DNA from: Pichia kudriavzevii | Taxonomy: Eukaryota > Ascomycota > Pichiomycetes > Pichiales > Pichiaceae | DNA length: 64,000 bases | NCBI RefSeq assembly: GCF_003054445.1 | Contig: NC_042510.1 | Location: 868,001 to 932,000 of the forward strand | Direction: 5' to 3' | Shown: positions 48,038 through 58,399 of the stretch, one piece after another | How the letters are laid out: every line of letters begins with the position of its first letter | Numbering within the stretch: position 1 is the stretch's first letter | Notes under the pieces: model-generated | Databases searched by the model: none | The model's input: the letters and a program-made list of their open reading frames with translations, nothing else | What the model was told of the DNA's origin: nothing | Made by a program: the position numbers and the translations under genes

Positions 48038-50521
48038 TCATTTCTTCTTGAAAACGACATTTTTACCTCTTTCAACAATCTTCTTTTTCTTTAGTTTTGG
48101 AACATTTAGCTCTTCAAGCATGCCTGTACCATATGGGTTGAATGAAGGCTTGTTTTGCTCTTGCTTTCTGTTCCGTTTCTCACGTCTACTCAAGCCTTCG
48201 TCGCCCATGTTCATAATGCTCTTGTTGAAGTCAATACTGAGATCAACCTCTTCATTCATCTTTCTCTTTCTTGGATTGTGGCTTTGGGACTGCTTCTTAC
48301 GCAATGTGATGATTTCGTCACGTTCATTGATCTCCTGTTGTTTAGACTCTTGCTCTGGTTCCATTTCTTTGCGTTCAAATTCTTCAACATCTTCCTGATC
48401 GATTTCGTATGTTACATCACTCTTGCCCATTTCTTCAGTGAAAAACTCAACAACTTTGCTGATTCGATCATTGATATCTCTGTTTTTGATTGGCTCTGCC
48501 TTTCCATTTTTGCCGTATTTGATGGAGAATAAACCATCTTCACTCGACTCCTCAATAGTTGAAATGTTAGTTTTTAGATCACTGTGTGCTACCTGTGGAT
48601 TTGTTCTATTGTAGAATTCTATAAAATGTCCAAACTGCTGACCTAATTTATTAACATCTTTGACATTCTCATATGCATCTTCACTGATATATTTGTTGAC
48701 TTCTTTTTCAATCTGATTGGCCAGTTCATTCTTGTCATCATCAATCTTCTGCATCAATTCGTTAAGATCCACTCCTTCTAGTTCAATGACAGCGTTCTTA
48801 ATAACCTCAGTCAATTCTTTAACTATCTTTCTTACGTAAAAGGAACCACCAAATTTTGACGTTTTATTTATAACTGCCATGACTGAACTAATATTGACGT
48901 TTTCAGGATGTCCAATTTGAAATGCATTAATCAATGAAATCAACATAAAGTCACTCATTATGAATCTGGAGCTTTCGTCCAATTTTCTGGCTTCCTGGTC
49001 TCTCCATTTGAATAAAATCTCTAATAAAGGTCGTCTCTCAAACGCTACGTTATTACTAAAGATCAAACTAGTCCATGGTAGATCTCTATCGTAGCCTAAG
49101 TTGAGATTTTTTTGGACCTCATCAGTTAATGGCACAGAATATGAGGTTGTAACCACTGCATTATTGCTGCTCATACTTAAATTCTTAGGTCTAAAAGTGG
49201 AGTATTCAAATCTTCTAATTGCAACCTTCCTAGATGCATAGAGTGTCTTTTGTAAGGCTTGTGGGATTTTCAGTAATTCGTCATGCATTTTATAGAAAAC
49301 CTCAATAAGGAAATGAGTATCAGCCTTGGCATAATCCATCATCTCTGATGATAACGGCCTAATTCTCCAATCGGCCAACTGCCACTTCTTTGATGTACGG
49401 AATCTAACATATTCCTCCAACAGGAAAGCCAAGGAATATTTGCCTAATGATAACTGCTTTGCTGCGTGGAAAGTATCAAACAACGAAACCAAATATAACC
49501 CCAAGTCACGTTGCAACCATATAACGTCCATAAAGGCACCATGTAAGACTTTTACAATGTTTGGGTTTGTGAAGGCTTCATTAAGCATCGGTAAATGAGG
49601 ACGCAATTGAGGAGATAAGGGGTCTATAAGGTAATCTTTCTTTGAATCAGTGGTGATTTGCATCAACGAAGTTAAACCATGGTACGTTCTGTAATCGTGA
49701 TGCTCCAAATCAATTGCAAACACTTTGCATTTGTTCAATTCAATCAATAATTTTGACAATTGTTCTGGAGAATCAATCCACTCTGCCGCTGGAGAACCTT
49801 CCCAGGGGATGGATTCGTATCTTTCATCCAGCGGAACAGGCTCCAATATCCACGACGGATACTCTGCATTCATTATCTCATAAGAATAAGGGTTTTCATA
49901 ATGCTCCGGAATTTCATCAGTGGCTTCCACCAACTGTAAAGATTCATCCAATGGTTTCATTGCATTTGGCTTGAATTTGATTAAAGGCTTGAATGGTGTC
50001 TTTTCGAAATTGTCTATAGGGTCCAGAAATTTCGCCTGTGGTTTGTCCATATTTGGGTTAGACCTGGCCGGCAAAGAGTGTCCTGAATTTGGGTTATTCA
50101 TGTCATTTTTGTCCAAATACGTATAACCGTCATCATTAATGTCCAATTGTGCACTCACTCGTGAAGGCCTTGTATTCTTTCTTGCCCTGTAATGGTTGTC
50201 CAAATTGAGCTCCACCCTCTCCAAGAGAGTGTCTAAGACATTCGATAGTACCTTTGTATTCTCAGCATCGGAATCAACCTTGAATCTCTCACCTTCATTT
50301 GGAGTGGCATTGATTGTAGACGCCGATATCACCATCTCGTTCATAATTCCAACCAAGTTCGCATCGATCTCTTCCGCCTCGTCACTTATCCGTGGCTCTA
50401 AACTCTTGTAAAACTTTATATCTTTTGCATTAACTGCAGATGAAAATCTAATGAGGTTCTTCAACAATGGTGCATACTGTTCAAGCAAAACGTCTGCCTT
50501 TGATCTAACGGGTTCCGACAT
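48038..50521 (-). CDS. RRP6: Nuclear exosome 3'-5' exonuclease Rrp6
   Basis: 827 residues. The PMC2NT domain is near the N-terminus (LLKNLIRFSSAVNAKDIKFY). The DEDD-Y exonuclease domain spans about 245-410: FAIDLEHHDYRTYHGLTSLM (Exo I), VLHGAFMDVIWLQRDLGLYL (Exo II) and MMDYAKADTHFLIEVFYKM (Exo III, with the tyrosine). An HRDC domain follows at about 480-560 (LLEILFKWRDQEARKLDESS). The Lys-rich C-terminus includes the exosome and nuclear targeting region. Rrp6 trims rRNA, snoRNA and aberrant nuclear RNAs with Rrp47 and the core exosome. S. cerevisiae Rrp6 is 733 aa. Confidence 0.95.
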   Translation of the reverse strand: MSEPVRSKADVLLEQYAPLLKNLIRFSSAVNAKDIKFYKSLEPRISDEAEEIDANLVGIMNEMVISASTINATPNEGERFKVDSDAENTKVLSNVLDTLLERVELNLDNHYRARKNTRPSRVSAQLDINDDGYTYLDKNDMNNPNSGHSLPARSNPNMDKPQAKFLDPIDNFEKTPFKPLIKFKPNAMKPLDESLQLVEATDEIPEHYENPYSYEIMNAEYPSWILEPVPLDERYESIPWEGSPAAEWIDSPEQLSKLLIELNKCKVFAIDLEHHDYRTYHGLTSLMQITTDSKKDYLIDPLSPQLRPHLPMLNEAFTNPNIVKVLHGAFMDVIWLQRDLGLYLVSLFDTFHAAKQLSLGKYSLAFLLEEYVRFRTSKKWQLADWRIRPLSSEMMDYAKADTHFLIEVFYKMHDELLKIPQALQKTLYASRKVAIRRFEYSTFRPKNLSMSSNNAVVTTSYSVPLTDEVQKNLNLGYDRDLPWTSLIFSNNVAFERRPLLEILFKWRDQEARKLDESSRFIMSDFMLISLINAFQIGHPENVNISSVMAVINKTSKFGGSFYVRKIVKELTEVIKNAVIELEGVDLNELMQKIDDDKNELANQIEKEVNKYISEDAYENVKDVNKLGQQFGHFIEFYNRTNPQVAHSDLKTNISTIEESSEDGLFSIKYGKNGKAEPIKNRDINDRISKVVEFFTEEMGKSDVTYEIDQEDVEEFERKEMEPEQESKQQEINERDEIITLRKKQSQSHNPRKRKMNEEVDLSIDFNKSIMNMGDEGLSRREKRNRKQEQNKPSFNPYGTGMLEELNVPKLKKKKIVERGKNVVFKKK

Positions 50522-50899
50522 TGTGTTTTCTATTTAGGCAGACAATCAAAATGTAACTAATACAAAACCACCCTTGTTCAACAGGTCTTCTCCTATAATG
50601 ACCCTATTTTCAACTCGTTCAATTAAAAAAAAACTAATTTCATCACATACCCCAAAACAAAAAAATCAACTTGTCTTTTTTTTTATCTGATGAATTTTCA
50701 CTTGAAAATAACATGCAAAAAAAAAAGTAGAGAAAACAAAACCCAGTCAATACAACTCCGTGCACCAGTAGAAAAGCATTAATTAGCTGGAATTTTCAGT
50801 GTAGGGCGTTTTCCAAATAGATAGTGGAAACAGGCAAACACTGTCAAGACTGATTTGCCTTCGTGTTTCTAAAGAAGGCAGAGACCACCCCTTTGAGCA
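50522..50899. other. Divergent promoter of RRP6 and RPN9
   Basis: 380 bp with several poly-A/T runs (50625-50635, 50675-50685, 50718-50727), typical nucleosome-depleted yeast promoter DNA. No gene seen. Confidence 0.5.
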
Positions 50900-52108
50900 A
50901 TGGCGATGCAGATAGATCCAGACACAGCACTTATCAACATTAGAGAAGAAGTTGAGAACGTCGATGCAGAGTTGGCGGGACAATTCTACTCTTTAGAAGA
51001 CTACTATGAGCGGAAATTGTGGTACCAACTATCGGAATTACTTAGAACTGTGATTTACAAGAATCCGAATTCCCAGGGTATCAGGTTGAAGTTATTTGAG
51101 AATTTCATTTTGTCCTTTGGTGATAAGATCAACCAGTTGCAATTAGTTGATTTCTTGGTGATTTCATTGAAGGATTCTACGCCGCAGGATTCGTATGAGT
51201 ATTTGAACAACTTGAAACAGAGGGTGTTGAAGTTGGGAGAAACGAAATCGCACAATACCGGTGACGACGATATAAATGACTACGAGATAATACAGGCCTT
51301 GATATACCTCGATAATGAGCTAGCGAAAGTTAAGTTGGATTTGGGGTTTGTTGATGAAGCGGTATCAATTATTGACGAGTCGGAGAAGAAGATTGATTCT
51401 TTGAACGTATCAGTCGACAATAGGGTGAATGCAAGCTTTTACCTTGTTCGGGCAAAACTGATGAAAGGTAAGGGAGATTTCAACTCTTTCTACTACAATA
51501 GTCTCTTATTTTTGTCGTGTATTCCAGAATTAGAGGAATTACAAGACAAACAACTGATTGTTCAGGATATATGTATTAGTGGATTATTAGGCGACAAGGT
51601 TTTCAATTTTGGTGAGATCATAATGCACGATATCTTCCAGTATTTGAATGATAATTGGCTCAAGGAGTTGCTATTAAGTTTAAACAATGGAGATTTGAAT
51701 ACGTTCAACAAGTTAATTGCAAACACAGACGCATTGGGTCAATATAAGGATATCGAGTCCCGACTTGACTTTTTAAGGCAAAAAGTTTGTATAATGGCGT
51801 TCATTGAGTTGGTGTTCAACAAACCAACTACAAGCAGAATCATCCAATATGCAGAGATCATGGAGAAGATTCCATTGTTACGCACGGCGAGTGAAGTTGA
51901 ATATTTGGTGATGAGATGTGCGAGCTTGAAGTTGGTGAAGGCTTTGATAAACCAGGTTGAAGAAACCGTGGAGGTGTCGTGGATCCAGCCTCGTACCATG
52001 ACTCTAGTGCAAATCGAGAACATGAAGACCAAGATGGAGACGTGGAACGAAAAAGTCACCTCTCTCAATGCATACCTTGGAGAGTGTGGTCGTGAGCTCT
52101 TTGTGTAG
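50900..52108 (+). CDS. RPN9: 26S proteasome lid subunit Rpn9
   Basis: 402 residues (393 in S. cerevisiae). Alignable blocks run throughout: FYSLEDYYERKLWYQLSELL, DKINQLQLVDFLVISLKDS, KGDFNSFYYNSLLFLS and GLLGDKVFNFGEIIMHDIF. The PCI domain lies at about 200-370: FLRQKVCIMAFIELVF, PLLRTASEVEYLVMRCASLK and VEVSWIQPRTMT. Rpn9 is a PCI scaffold subunit of the 19S regulatory particle lid. ATG GCG ATG at 50900 gives two possible starts two codons apart. Confidence 0.92.
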   Translation: MAMQIDPDTALINIREEVENVDAELAGQFYSLEDYYERKLWYQLSELLRTVIYKNPNSQGIRLKLFENFILSFGDKINQLQLVDFLVISLKDSTPQDSYEYLNNLKQRVLKLGETKSHNTGDDDINDYEIIQALIYLDNELAKVKLDLGFVDEAVSIIDESEKKIDSLNVSVDNRVNASFYLVRAKLMKGKGDFNSFYYNSLLFLSCIPELEELQDKQLIVQDICISGLLGDKVFNFGEIIMHDIFQYLNDNWLKELLLSLNNGDLNTFNKLIANTDALGQYKDIESRLDFLRQKVCIMAFIELVFNKPTTSRIIQYAEIMEKIPLLRTASEVEYLVMRCASLKLVKALINQVEETVEVSWIQPRTMTLVQIENMKTKMETWNEKVTSLNAYLGECGRELFV

Positions 52109-52170
52109 GCCAACTGTAGCAACGCCAGGACATGCAAGCTTTTTATAGGTCATTACGTTATATAGCACTA

Positions 52171-52265
52171 TAAAGCAAAGTAAAGCAAAGTAAAGTAAAG
52201 CCAAGTAAAGCCAAGTAAAGCCAAGTAAAGCAAAGCAAGGCAAAGCAAGGCAAAGTGAAGTACAG
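52171..52265 (+). repeat. AAAGCAAAGT decamer-type repeat
   Basis: Tandem five- and ten-base units of AAAGC, AAAGT and CAAGT for about 95 bp, 3' of RPN9. It translates as repetitive hydrophobic sequence on the minus strand, which explains open frames there. Confidence 0.9.
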
Positions 52266-52390
52266 TCGAGTTTAATAAACGTTTCTCCAGATGATGGGAG
52301 AGATATCCGTTATTCTTGTACACTTGAGAATACTTACCGGATTTGGCCAATGCAGTCGGAGTGAAAGTGGCGAAATTTATCCATGTTTTC

Positions 52391-52654
52391 ATGGTGCGAG
52401 AGATGGAAAGTGAAAATCCCAGCAAGAAACTCTTTTTGCCTCTACGCAACCAGGAGGCTCTTTCTTTTGAGTTGGTTACTGTTGTGCAGTGGAGACAAGT
52501 TTATAGCAAGGCCCTCATTCTGAAGAAGCATACCATCTATATCAACCAGGAGAAGGTTTATATCACGCTAGATTACACGAACATTTTGAAAACTTGCCAG
52601 TTTCATATCAATACCCATAATAGTATTATAGTATTTTTTGTTTCTCCGTTTTAG
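52391..52654 (+). other. Two overlapping small open frames between RPN9 and MUB1
   Basis: On the plus strand an ATG at 52391 opens 87 residues (MVREMESENPSKKLFLPLRN, SFELVTVVQWRQVYSKALI). On the minus strand an ATG starting at 52392 opens MKTWINFATFTPTALAKSG, followed by GTAAGTAT that could be a 5' splice site near 52337. Either might be a short gene, but not obviously both. No family is recognised and no branch site was found for the minus-strand option. Confidence 0.25.
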
Positions 52655-52777
52655 TCTTTTGTTTTCATTCTCTCTTTTTACTCTAGATTACAGGTAAAAG
52701 AAGAACATATACCACACAATTTAACATAAACAGCAGGAACAGCTCAACAGTTAAAGAGGACAATAGGTAACAACATT

Positions 52778-54724
52778 ATGAAAGGACCAAATGGGAAATC
52801 CGTTATTCTAAACCGTGCGACGGTTTCAATCAGTGCTACAGTCTATGATAGGAGAGCACTTGATTGTACAGATGATAAGGCACTAGTCAACTCATTGAAC
52901 CACTTGACGTTTTTGACGTCGTCTTCAGCTAAGGTCAGAGAGGCGATGATTCATGATGGTGCAATTGAGAGATTGATTGACATCTTATACGAGTGCCGTG
53001 ATCCCAAGACTAAAACTGAAATTGCCATGTTTGCATGGAAGTGGGTCTTATCATTACAATGCCTAGTTCTGGCAGGTACCAGAGGTAGTGAACAAATGCG
53101 GAAAAAATTAGTCGATGCAGGCATCATACCTATTTTGGCAACCATTTTAGATAACCATTTCTTAACAAGAAAGAACCACTCGTTAAATCATGATACATCA
53201 TCTTCTAATTCCCCAGCAAGTAGAAACAATTATGTTGGAGGAAACACAACCAGTAATACCATTCTGACAAATACACCGACATCAGCTGATACACCTGAGA
53301 ATTTTGGCTCTATAAGTAACGAGGATATCTTAATAACCGACACGCATGATGATAACAATACAAATCATATATCCCATGTCTTGCGTCACATAAGATCTGT
53401 TGTCGATGAGGCCGATCGAACGATTTTTGGTGCCCAGGAAGAAATCGATAAGTTTATGACGAAGTCGGACTCTAGTCTTGGTAACCAATTGATTAGCAAA
53501 CCACGAATGTTAGGTGAGGAGGAAATGGAACTACTGAATGTTGTTGAATTGATAAAATGTTTCCAAGTGTTGGGAGATTGTGATATCAATAGCGATTATC
53601 ACAAAATAATAAACGAAAAATTCCAGTCAATTGATGAAGATCCTTTCCTCTCACAGGAACTAAAACGTAGACTAGAAATTACAAATTTGGTTAATCCCTC
53701 ATTGGATCCTTTTAATAACTTTATGGAATCCCATCCATTATCGCAAGCTATACCTCGAACATTTGAGAATGGGCTAATTTTACCAGCAACGGATGATGTT
53801 ATCTGGTCGCTACAATTATTGGCCTTTATTTCCAAATACTCATACTTAAGGTATCCTTTGAGTAGCACGTATTTCATCAATGGATTATCATTTAGAAGTA
53901 AAAACCACCCACCCCCATTGGAAACCGATTGTGCAAGTACAGATTTTGATGAATTAATGAATGATTCTAATGATGAACCATTTACTGCTGTTGAATTTGA
54001 ACGGTCTTTAGGATTATCGGATTCCAAATATGACATATTGAAGGGCGAACTGGAGGATAAACAGACGTACCAAATTAGATTAATACAAGAGAAAAGATTG
54101 GAGAATTTGAAAAAATTATCCAACGAAAATGATAAGAATATCGTTGAAGATTTTGTTGAGATATTGAAAACGGAGGACCAAGTTGATAAAATGGTAATTC
54201 TCGAAAGGATACGCCTAAACTCGAATAAGATCAAACACGAATCGCTAGGCAAATTGAGGACAAAGAATAAAATCATCTATCGAAATAAATTAAAGGAATA
54301 TTCAAAAAAATGGGACTATGACAATTCATGGGATGAATTCGAGACACCTCTAGAGATATCTTCATTGATAGATAAGGAAATCCAGCCATTTGTTACATTG
54401 AACATCTTCCCACTAATTGAGAGGTTTACAGTAAGATCGTGGTTTAGTGAAGACATATGTTATTGGGCTGCTGTTGTTGTTAGGAATGCAAACAGGAAAG
54501 ATGAAAAGATGGGAGGCCGTAGACAATGTGCTCATTTTGGATGTGGCAAATGGGAAGATCATCCTAAACAGTTTTCCAAATGCAGGCGATGTAAGCGTGC
54601 CAAATACTGTTCGAGGGAATGTCAAACAAAGGCATGGTTATTCCACAAACATTGGTGTGTACCTGCAAATCAAGGAACTTCGGCACAGCAGACAATTTCA
54701 AATACATCGAATAGTGAACAATAG
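52778..54724 (+). CDS. MUB1: MYND-finger protein Mub1 (SamB family)
   Basis: 648 residues. The N-terminal armadillo-like block reads NSLNHLTFLTSSSAKVREAM, DGAIERLIDILYECRDPKTK and LVDAGIIPILATILDNH. The C-terminal MYND zinc finger has the expected Cys/His order: CAHFGCGKWE, FSKCRRCKRAKYCSRECQTK and HKHWC (about residues 585-630). Mub1 partners with Ubr2 and Rad6 to ubiquitinate Rpn4, so it controls proteasome gene expression. It lies next to the proteasome subunit gene RPN9, with about 670 bp between them. Confidence 0.9.
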   Translation: MKGPNGKSVILNRATVSISATVYDRRALDCTDDKALVNSLNHLTFLTSSSAKVREAMIHDGAIERLIDILYECRDPKTKTEIAMFAWKWVLSLQCLVLAGTRGSEQMRKKLVDAGIIPILATILDNHFLTRKNHSLNHDTSSSNSPASRNNYVGGNTTSNTILTNTPTSADTPENFGSISNEDILITDTHDDNNTNHISHVLRHIRSVVDEADRTIFGAQEEIDKFMTKSDSSLGNQLISKPRMLGEEEMELLNVVELIKCFQVLGDCDINSDYHKIINEKFQSIDEDPFLSQELKRRLEITNLVNPSLDPFNNFMESHPLSQAIPRTFENGLILPATDDVIWSLQLLAFISKYSYLRYPLSSTYFINGLSFRSKNHPPPLETDCASTDFDELMNDSNDEPFTAVEFERSLGLSDSKYDILKGELEDKQTYQIRLIQEKRLENLKKLSNENDKNIVEDFVEILKTEDQVDKMVILERIRLNSNKIKHESLGKLRTKNKIIYRNKLKEYSKKWDYDNSWDEFETPLEISSLIDKEIQPFVTLNIFPLIERFTVRSWFSEDICYWAAVVVRNANRKDEKMGGRRQCAHFGCGKWEDHPKQFSKCRRCKRAKYCSRECQTKAWLFHKHWCVPANQGTSAQQTISNTSNSEQ

Positions 54725-54765
54725 AGGCACGTTATACGATGCTGGTAGTGATGGTGTATATGCAT

Positions 54766-54768
<3 letters not shown>

Positions 54769-54801
<33 letters not shown>
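54769..54801 (+). repeat. AT dinucleotide microsatellite
   Basis: About 16 AT units just 3' of MUB1, in the convergent spacer with OAC1. Confidence 0.95.
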
Positions 54802-54805
<4 letters not shown>

Positions 54806-54910
54806 ACCTTTTTTTCTATCATTTTGCTCTATACAATTTATATCGGTTTTTATCAGTACACAATGACATCAACAATCAGGCAAGCATTAGAGCTAGGAGG
54901 GTATCGCAAC

Positions 54911-55855
54911 TCAAGCCTTCAAGATTTTCTTTTCGACAGCGTAGACCAAAGACATTGTTTGCTCCATGAACATCAAAGTCAAGACTGTATGAGGACCAAT
55001 TCTCAAAATTTGAGCACCAAAACCTTTATACAAAGCAAACAAACCTTCACTTTTGACGGTTTTCAGCAAGCAATCAATCGGACCTTTGTATAAGTCTCCC
55101 TTTTGGTTATAGACTCTGGTCAAAATGACATCCCAGGGATTCATGACAATACCAACACCCAAACCAGCAACAATTGATGCGCTCAAGTGTAGGGAGGCAC
55201 CTGTTCCAAAGAAATCAGTCTTCATCATCTCGTGTTTGGTGAAGTTGTAGAGAGGCAATTGAGCAGCTGAACCTGCACCGGTTCTAAGAATAGCTGCGTC
55301 GACACCACGGAAAAGACCAGTAAAACCTTCGGCCTTGTAGATTGAACACAAGCCATCCCAGACCGATTTGTAATGGGTTTGTTCCCCAATCTGGATCGAC
55401 GAGGAGTACGACTGCATTCTGGTTTTGACCAAGTACATTGGTGATCCGATAATTGCACCTGCTATACCGGACAATGCACCTGCAAATATATTGATTGGGA
55501 TATTTTGGACACGGCGGGGATCTTCATTTGGATAAAAAATTGGGTTGATAATGTTACGACAAGGTTCGTATAGACCCAATCTACAACCGTTCAAACCGAT
55601 TTGGTAGATATATGCACAAGTCAAACCTTTTTGAATACCTCTCAGACCTTCATTTTTATATATCAAAAACAGTGCCTGTAACGGGTTCTTGTATATCTTG
55701 GGTCCCTTAGTTTTAGCCAATTCGCCTTGTAACTGCATACGGGTTTTAACCAATTCAATGGGGTTTGTGAATGTGACTGCACCACATGCAGCTAACCCAC
55801 CAGCGATGAAACCACCGGCCGTTGAGATTTTTTGAGACGCTGAGTCCTTTACCAT
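54911..55855 (-). CDS. OAC1: Mitochondrial oxaloacetate/sulfate carrier Oac1
   Basis: 314 residues with three mitochondrial-carrier repeats, each bearing the signature: NPIELVKTRMQ, SPMYLVKTRMQ and NPWDVILTRVY. AAQLPLYNFTKHEM and GASLHLSASIVAGLGVGIVM match the Oac1 branch. Oac1 imports oxaloacetate, sulfate and isopropylmalate across the inner membrane. Six helices are expected. Length agrees with yeast Oac1 (324 aa). MDH1, which makes oxaloacetate, lies 14 kb away but is not linked by an operon-like arrangement. Confidence 0.9.
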   Translation of the reverse strand: MVKDSASQKISTAGGFIAGGLAACGAVTFTNPIELVKTRMQLQGELAKTKGPKIYKNPLQALFLIYKNEGLRGIQKGLTCAYIYQIGLNGCRLGLYEPCRNIINPIFYPNEDPRRVQNIPINIFAGALSGIAGAIIGSPMYLVKTRMQSYSSSIQIGEQTHYKSVWDGLCSIYKAEGFTGLFRGVDAAILRTGAGSAAQLPLYNFTKHEMMKTDFFGTGASLHLSASIVAGLGVGIVMNPWDVILTRVYNQKGDLYKGPIDCLLKTVKSEGLFALYKGFGAQILRIGPHTVLTLMFMEQTMSLVYAVEKKILKA

Positions 55856-56335
55856 TGTTTATCTTGCTTCTTGTAGAATATGCCGGAGAAGAGGAGGAGA
55901 AAAGGAAGGGGAGAGACCGGGGGAGATTCTCTTGTGGATTGGAACCTGCCTTTGTATTGGTGTGTGTGTGTGTGTGTGTGTATGTATGTGTTCTTTTTTT
56001 TTTTTCCCTCGGGGACGAAAATAAAATGCAGAGAAAGACGCTGGAAATCAACTTCAAATATATTCCATCTGGGAAAATCCTATACCGGGATTTCACACAA
56101 CCAAAAAGGAAACAGGAGGAAAAAAAACGACTCAAATTAGAAAAGAGTCAGAAAAAGCCAAAAAAATCCAGGGCGAACTGATTTTTTCTCTATTGTTACC
56201 TTCATGTCGGTAACCAGTATAACGGATGAATCATTCCTGAATTTGGGAAAGTTATCGGCATTATCGCCCTTACAAAAAGACACGGCAGTTTTCCGCGACT
56301 CCGTTGTCCGATAGAGACGATAAAATTGTCTTTAG
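55856..56335. other. OAC1 promoter with GT microsatellite
   Basis: 480 bp between the OAC1 start and the hydrolase stop, both on the minus strand. A (GT)n run at 55960-55990 is followed by poly-T. A 51-residue Lys-rich frame at 56028 is probably chance. GTTACC/GGTAAC forms a small dyad near 56195-56214. Confidence 0.5.
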
Positions 56336-57850
56336 CTATAGCTTTGCCTTGATTCCATTGAGTCTATATTTGACATCCTTCAATGCCTTTGAGTTTGGAT
56401 GCCAGCAATCAAATTCCTTGAAGACGTTATCGATTTCCTCATCTCCATGCGGGAGTTTCCTCTTTGTCTCAAAAAAGAGACCACGGACACACCAGGGTAA
56501 ATTGAAGGGGTTACTCAATTTACCCAACTTTTTAATATCAAAGGGCTTCAACTTTATTGGTTGGTCGATTGCAATTGAGGAGGAGTTTGTTTGTAAGGTG
56601 AAATCCAAGGCGAGTTTATAGACTTGTAATTCATTGTAAATTTTGGAATGTCCACCGCCGGTGATTGGGCCAGGTAAAGAGGGGGAAATTTCCTTTATGA
56701 CATCATGATCCGAATAACCTAAATTGAGCAACATACACGATAATTTGAGGATTCTTGCTAAAAAGTCCGGGGTATTTGTAGAGTTATCTATATAGATTGA
56801 TCTGAAAATATTTGGGTGATGGATATGAATTGCAACTGATGAGTAAAGTGGAACCAATTGATCATCAATTGAGCCAATAAATACCAATTTGACGTTGTTC
56901 TTAATCAAAGTTTTCAGGGATTCCACATATTTTCTAGATTGTAAGCTTTCGAAATTCTGAAATTGAAACAATTCCAACAATGATTCGTTTTCAATTGTTG
57001 AATATGCACGTACAAATAGTGATTTATCCATCCCATAGAAAGGTCCTAAATTTATACCAGCCATACCTAGAATTCCAATTTTTTTGGATCCATCAATAAT
57101 ACCATATTCCAATAATTTAGCAATTAGTATGATGGAAACAGGGGTCCCCTGAGAATGTGAACAAACAAATATAAAATCCGATTCATCGATTTCACTCTTA
57201 TTTTGACTCAATATATCAAAGAAGAAATCCACTCGATTGAAAATTTTCCCCTCCTTCTCCAAGGCTATCTTCCGTATTTCAACATCCATTTCCCTCTCCC
57301 TTGCCCATTCCAATACTGCACTTTCCCCCAAAGTTGCAAATTTGAGCGAAGTTCCAGTAGGTTCACCAATGATTGGTCGGAGCATCTTAGTGGGGAAAAA
57401 TCCATGGACTCCAATTATCAATACTTTCTTTAGGGGCGTTGGAGCGGGGAGTCTGTTCAAATGTTGTTCTTTCTCGGAGTACCCGAAAACTCTCCGTATT
57501 CGTTTGTAATTGTGATTCAGATAAACAGAAGTTGTAGCTAGTGGGAGGTTGTTTAGCTTTGGAATTACAAGGTTTTCTAAATCCTTTTTAATAGTAGTGT
57601 TGCCTCTTGGATTATCCAAAGATCCACCTGTAGCTTCCAAATGAACATGCGGAGGATTCGACCAGAATGACCAAGATTGGGCTCTCTCTCTTGGCCAGAA
57701 TTTCCAATTGCGGTCCTCTCTAAAGAGGTGACTGTCTTTACCAATTGAGGGCTCATCGTCAATCACTAAAGAGGATGTACGTTTCTTTGGACGAGGCGGT
57801 GAGGAAGGTTTTGAAGACATCAATCTGGACGGGTTGGAAGGTAATTTCAT
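56336..57850 (-). CDS. Putative alpha/beta hydrolase of a yeast family
   Basis: 504 residues. The N-terminal 110 residues are basic and Ser/Pro-rich with WKFWPRERAQSWSFWSNPP. The hydrolase fold begins with KKVLIIGVHGFFPTKMLRP (oxyanion HG), and the nucleophile elbow is FVCSHSQGTPVSIILI, a variant of GxSxG with Ser replacing the first Gly. LVFIGSIDDQLVPLYSS likely supplies the acid and PGPITGGGHSKIY the catalytic His. It resembles lipase/esterase-like yeast proteins of unknown substrate. No signal peptide or membrane segment is evident. Confidence 0.75.
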   Translation of the reverse strand: MKLPSNPSRLMSSKPSSPPRPKKRTSSLVIDDEPSIGKDSHLFREDRNWKFWPRERAQSWSFWSNPPHVHLEATGGSLDNPRGNTTIKKDLENLVIPKLNNLPLATTSVYLNHNYKRIRRVFGYSEKEQHLNRLPAPTPLKKVLIIGVHGFFPTKMLRPIIGEPTGTSLKFATLGESAVLEWAREREMDVEIRKIALEKEGKIFNRVDFFFDILSQNKSEIDESDFIFVCSHSQGTPVSIILIAKLLEYGIIDGSKKIGILGMAGINLGPFYGMDKSLFVRAYSTIENESLLELFQFQNFESLQSRKYVESLKTLIKNNVKLVFIGSIDDQLVPLYSSVAIHIHHPNIFRSIYIDNSTNTPDFLARILKLSCMLLNLGYSDHDVIKEISPSLPGPITGGGHSKIYNELQVYKLALDFTLQTNSSSIAIDQPIKLKPFDIKKLGKLSNPFNLPWCVRGLFFETKRKLPHGDEEIDNVFKEFDCWHPNSKALKDVKYRLNGIKAKL

Positions 57851-58399
57851 AAACGGCTAGCGGTGTCCATGGGGTTTAAGAGGTTGAATTTGGTAGCAAC
57901 AAGTATACCGAGAATGGAGTTGTACATTGCAGCCAGTGGCAAGTGTGAATTAGGCAACACAAATACACATACGCACCCCTTCCCCCCACTGGATAAGAAA
58001 CGCGGGCACGTGACTCGCTGAGCCTTTAAAAGGTGGAAAATTGGTGGAATGAGAAATGAGGAATTTCCACCAGTCCAAAACTGAAGAAACAAAAAAAAAA
58101 GGAAAAGCAGTGAAACAAGTGATGAAATAAGTGAAAGCAGTGAAACCAGTGGAGGAATACTTGAGATAATAGAGTACAAGCCGGAGACAGTACCGGTGAT
58201 TCTGTAGTATCCTTCATCGATAGTTATACAATACAATCAAAGCCGCGTGCATACAACTCCCAAGAGAAAAGGAGAAACGCATTCAGTTATATCTATTTGT
58301 AACGCCAATTGCATTTTCTAAAGGTTGGTTCTTTCTCCAAACAATTTTTTTGGATCTCCTACATTAGAGCACAATTGGAGTGTTCCCATTCAAAGGATC
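57851..58399. promoter_or_regulatory. Divergent promoter of hydrolase and UNG1 with CACGTGACTC
   Basis: 550 bp. CACGTGAC at 58007-58014 overlaps TGACTC (58011-58016), joining a bHLH (Cbf1/Tye7) core to a Gcn4-type half-site. 58080-58150 has GTGAAA-type repeats. The UNG1 frame is open from a TTG at 58325, but no ATG occurs before 58400. Confidence 0.4.

Noticed and set aside
52168-52340. Hydrophobic repetitive frame on the minus strand (LALLYLALLGF)
   Set aside because: It is translation of the AAAGC/AAAGT repeat, not a membrane protein.
56028-56181. 51-residue Lys-rich frame in the OAC1 promoter
   Set aside because: Low complexity, downstream of GT and poly-T repeats, no supporting motif.
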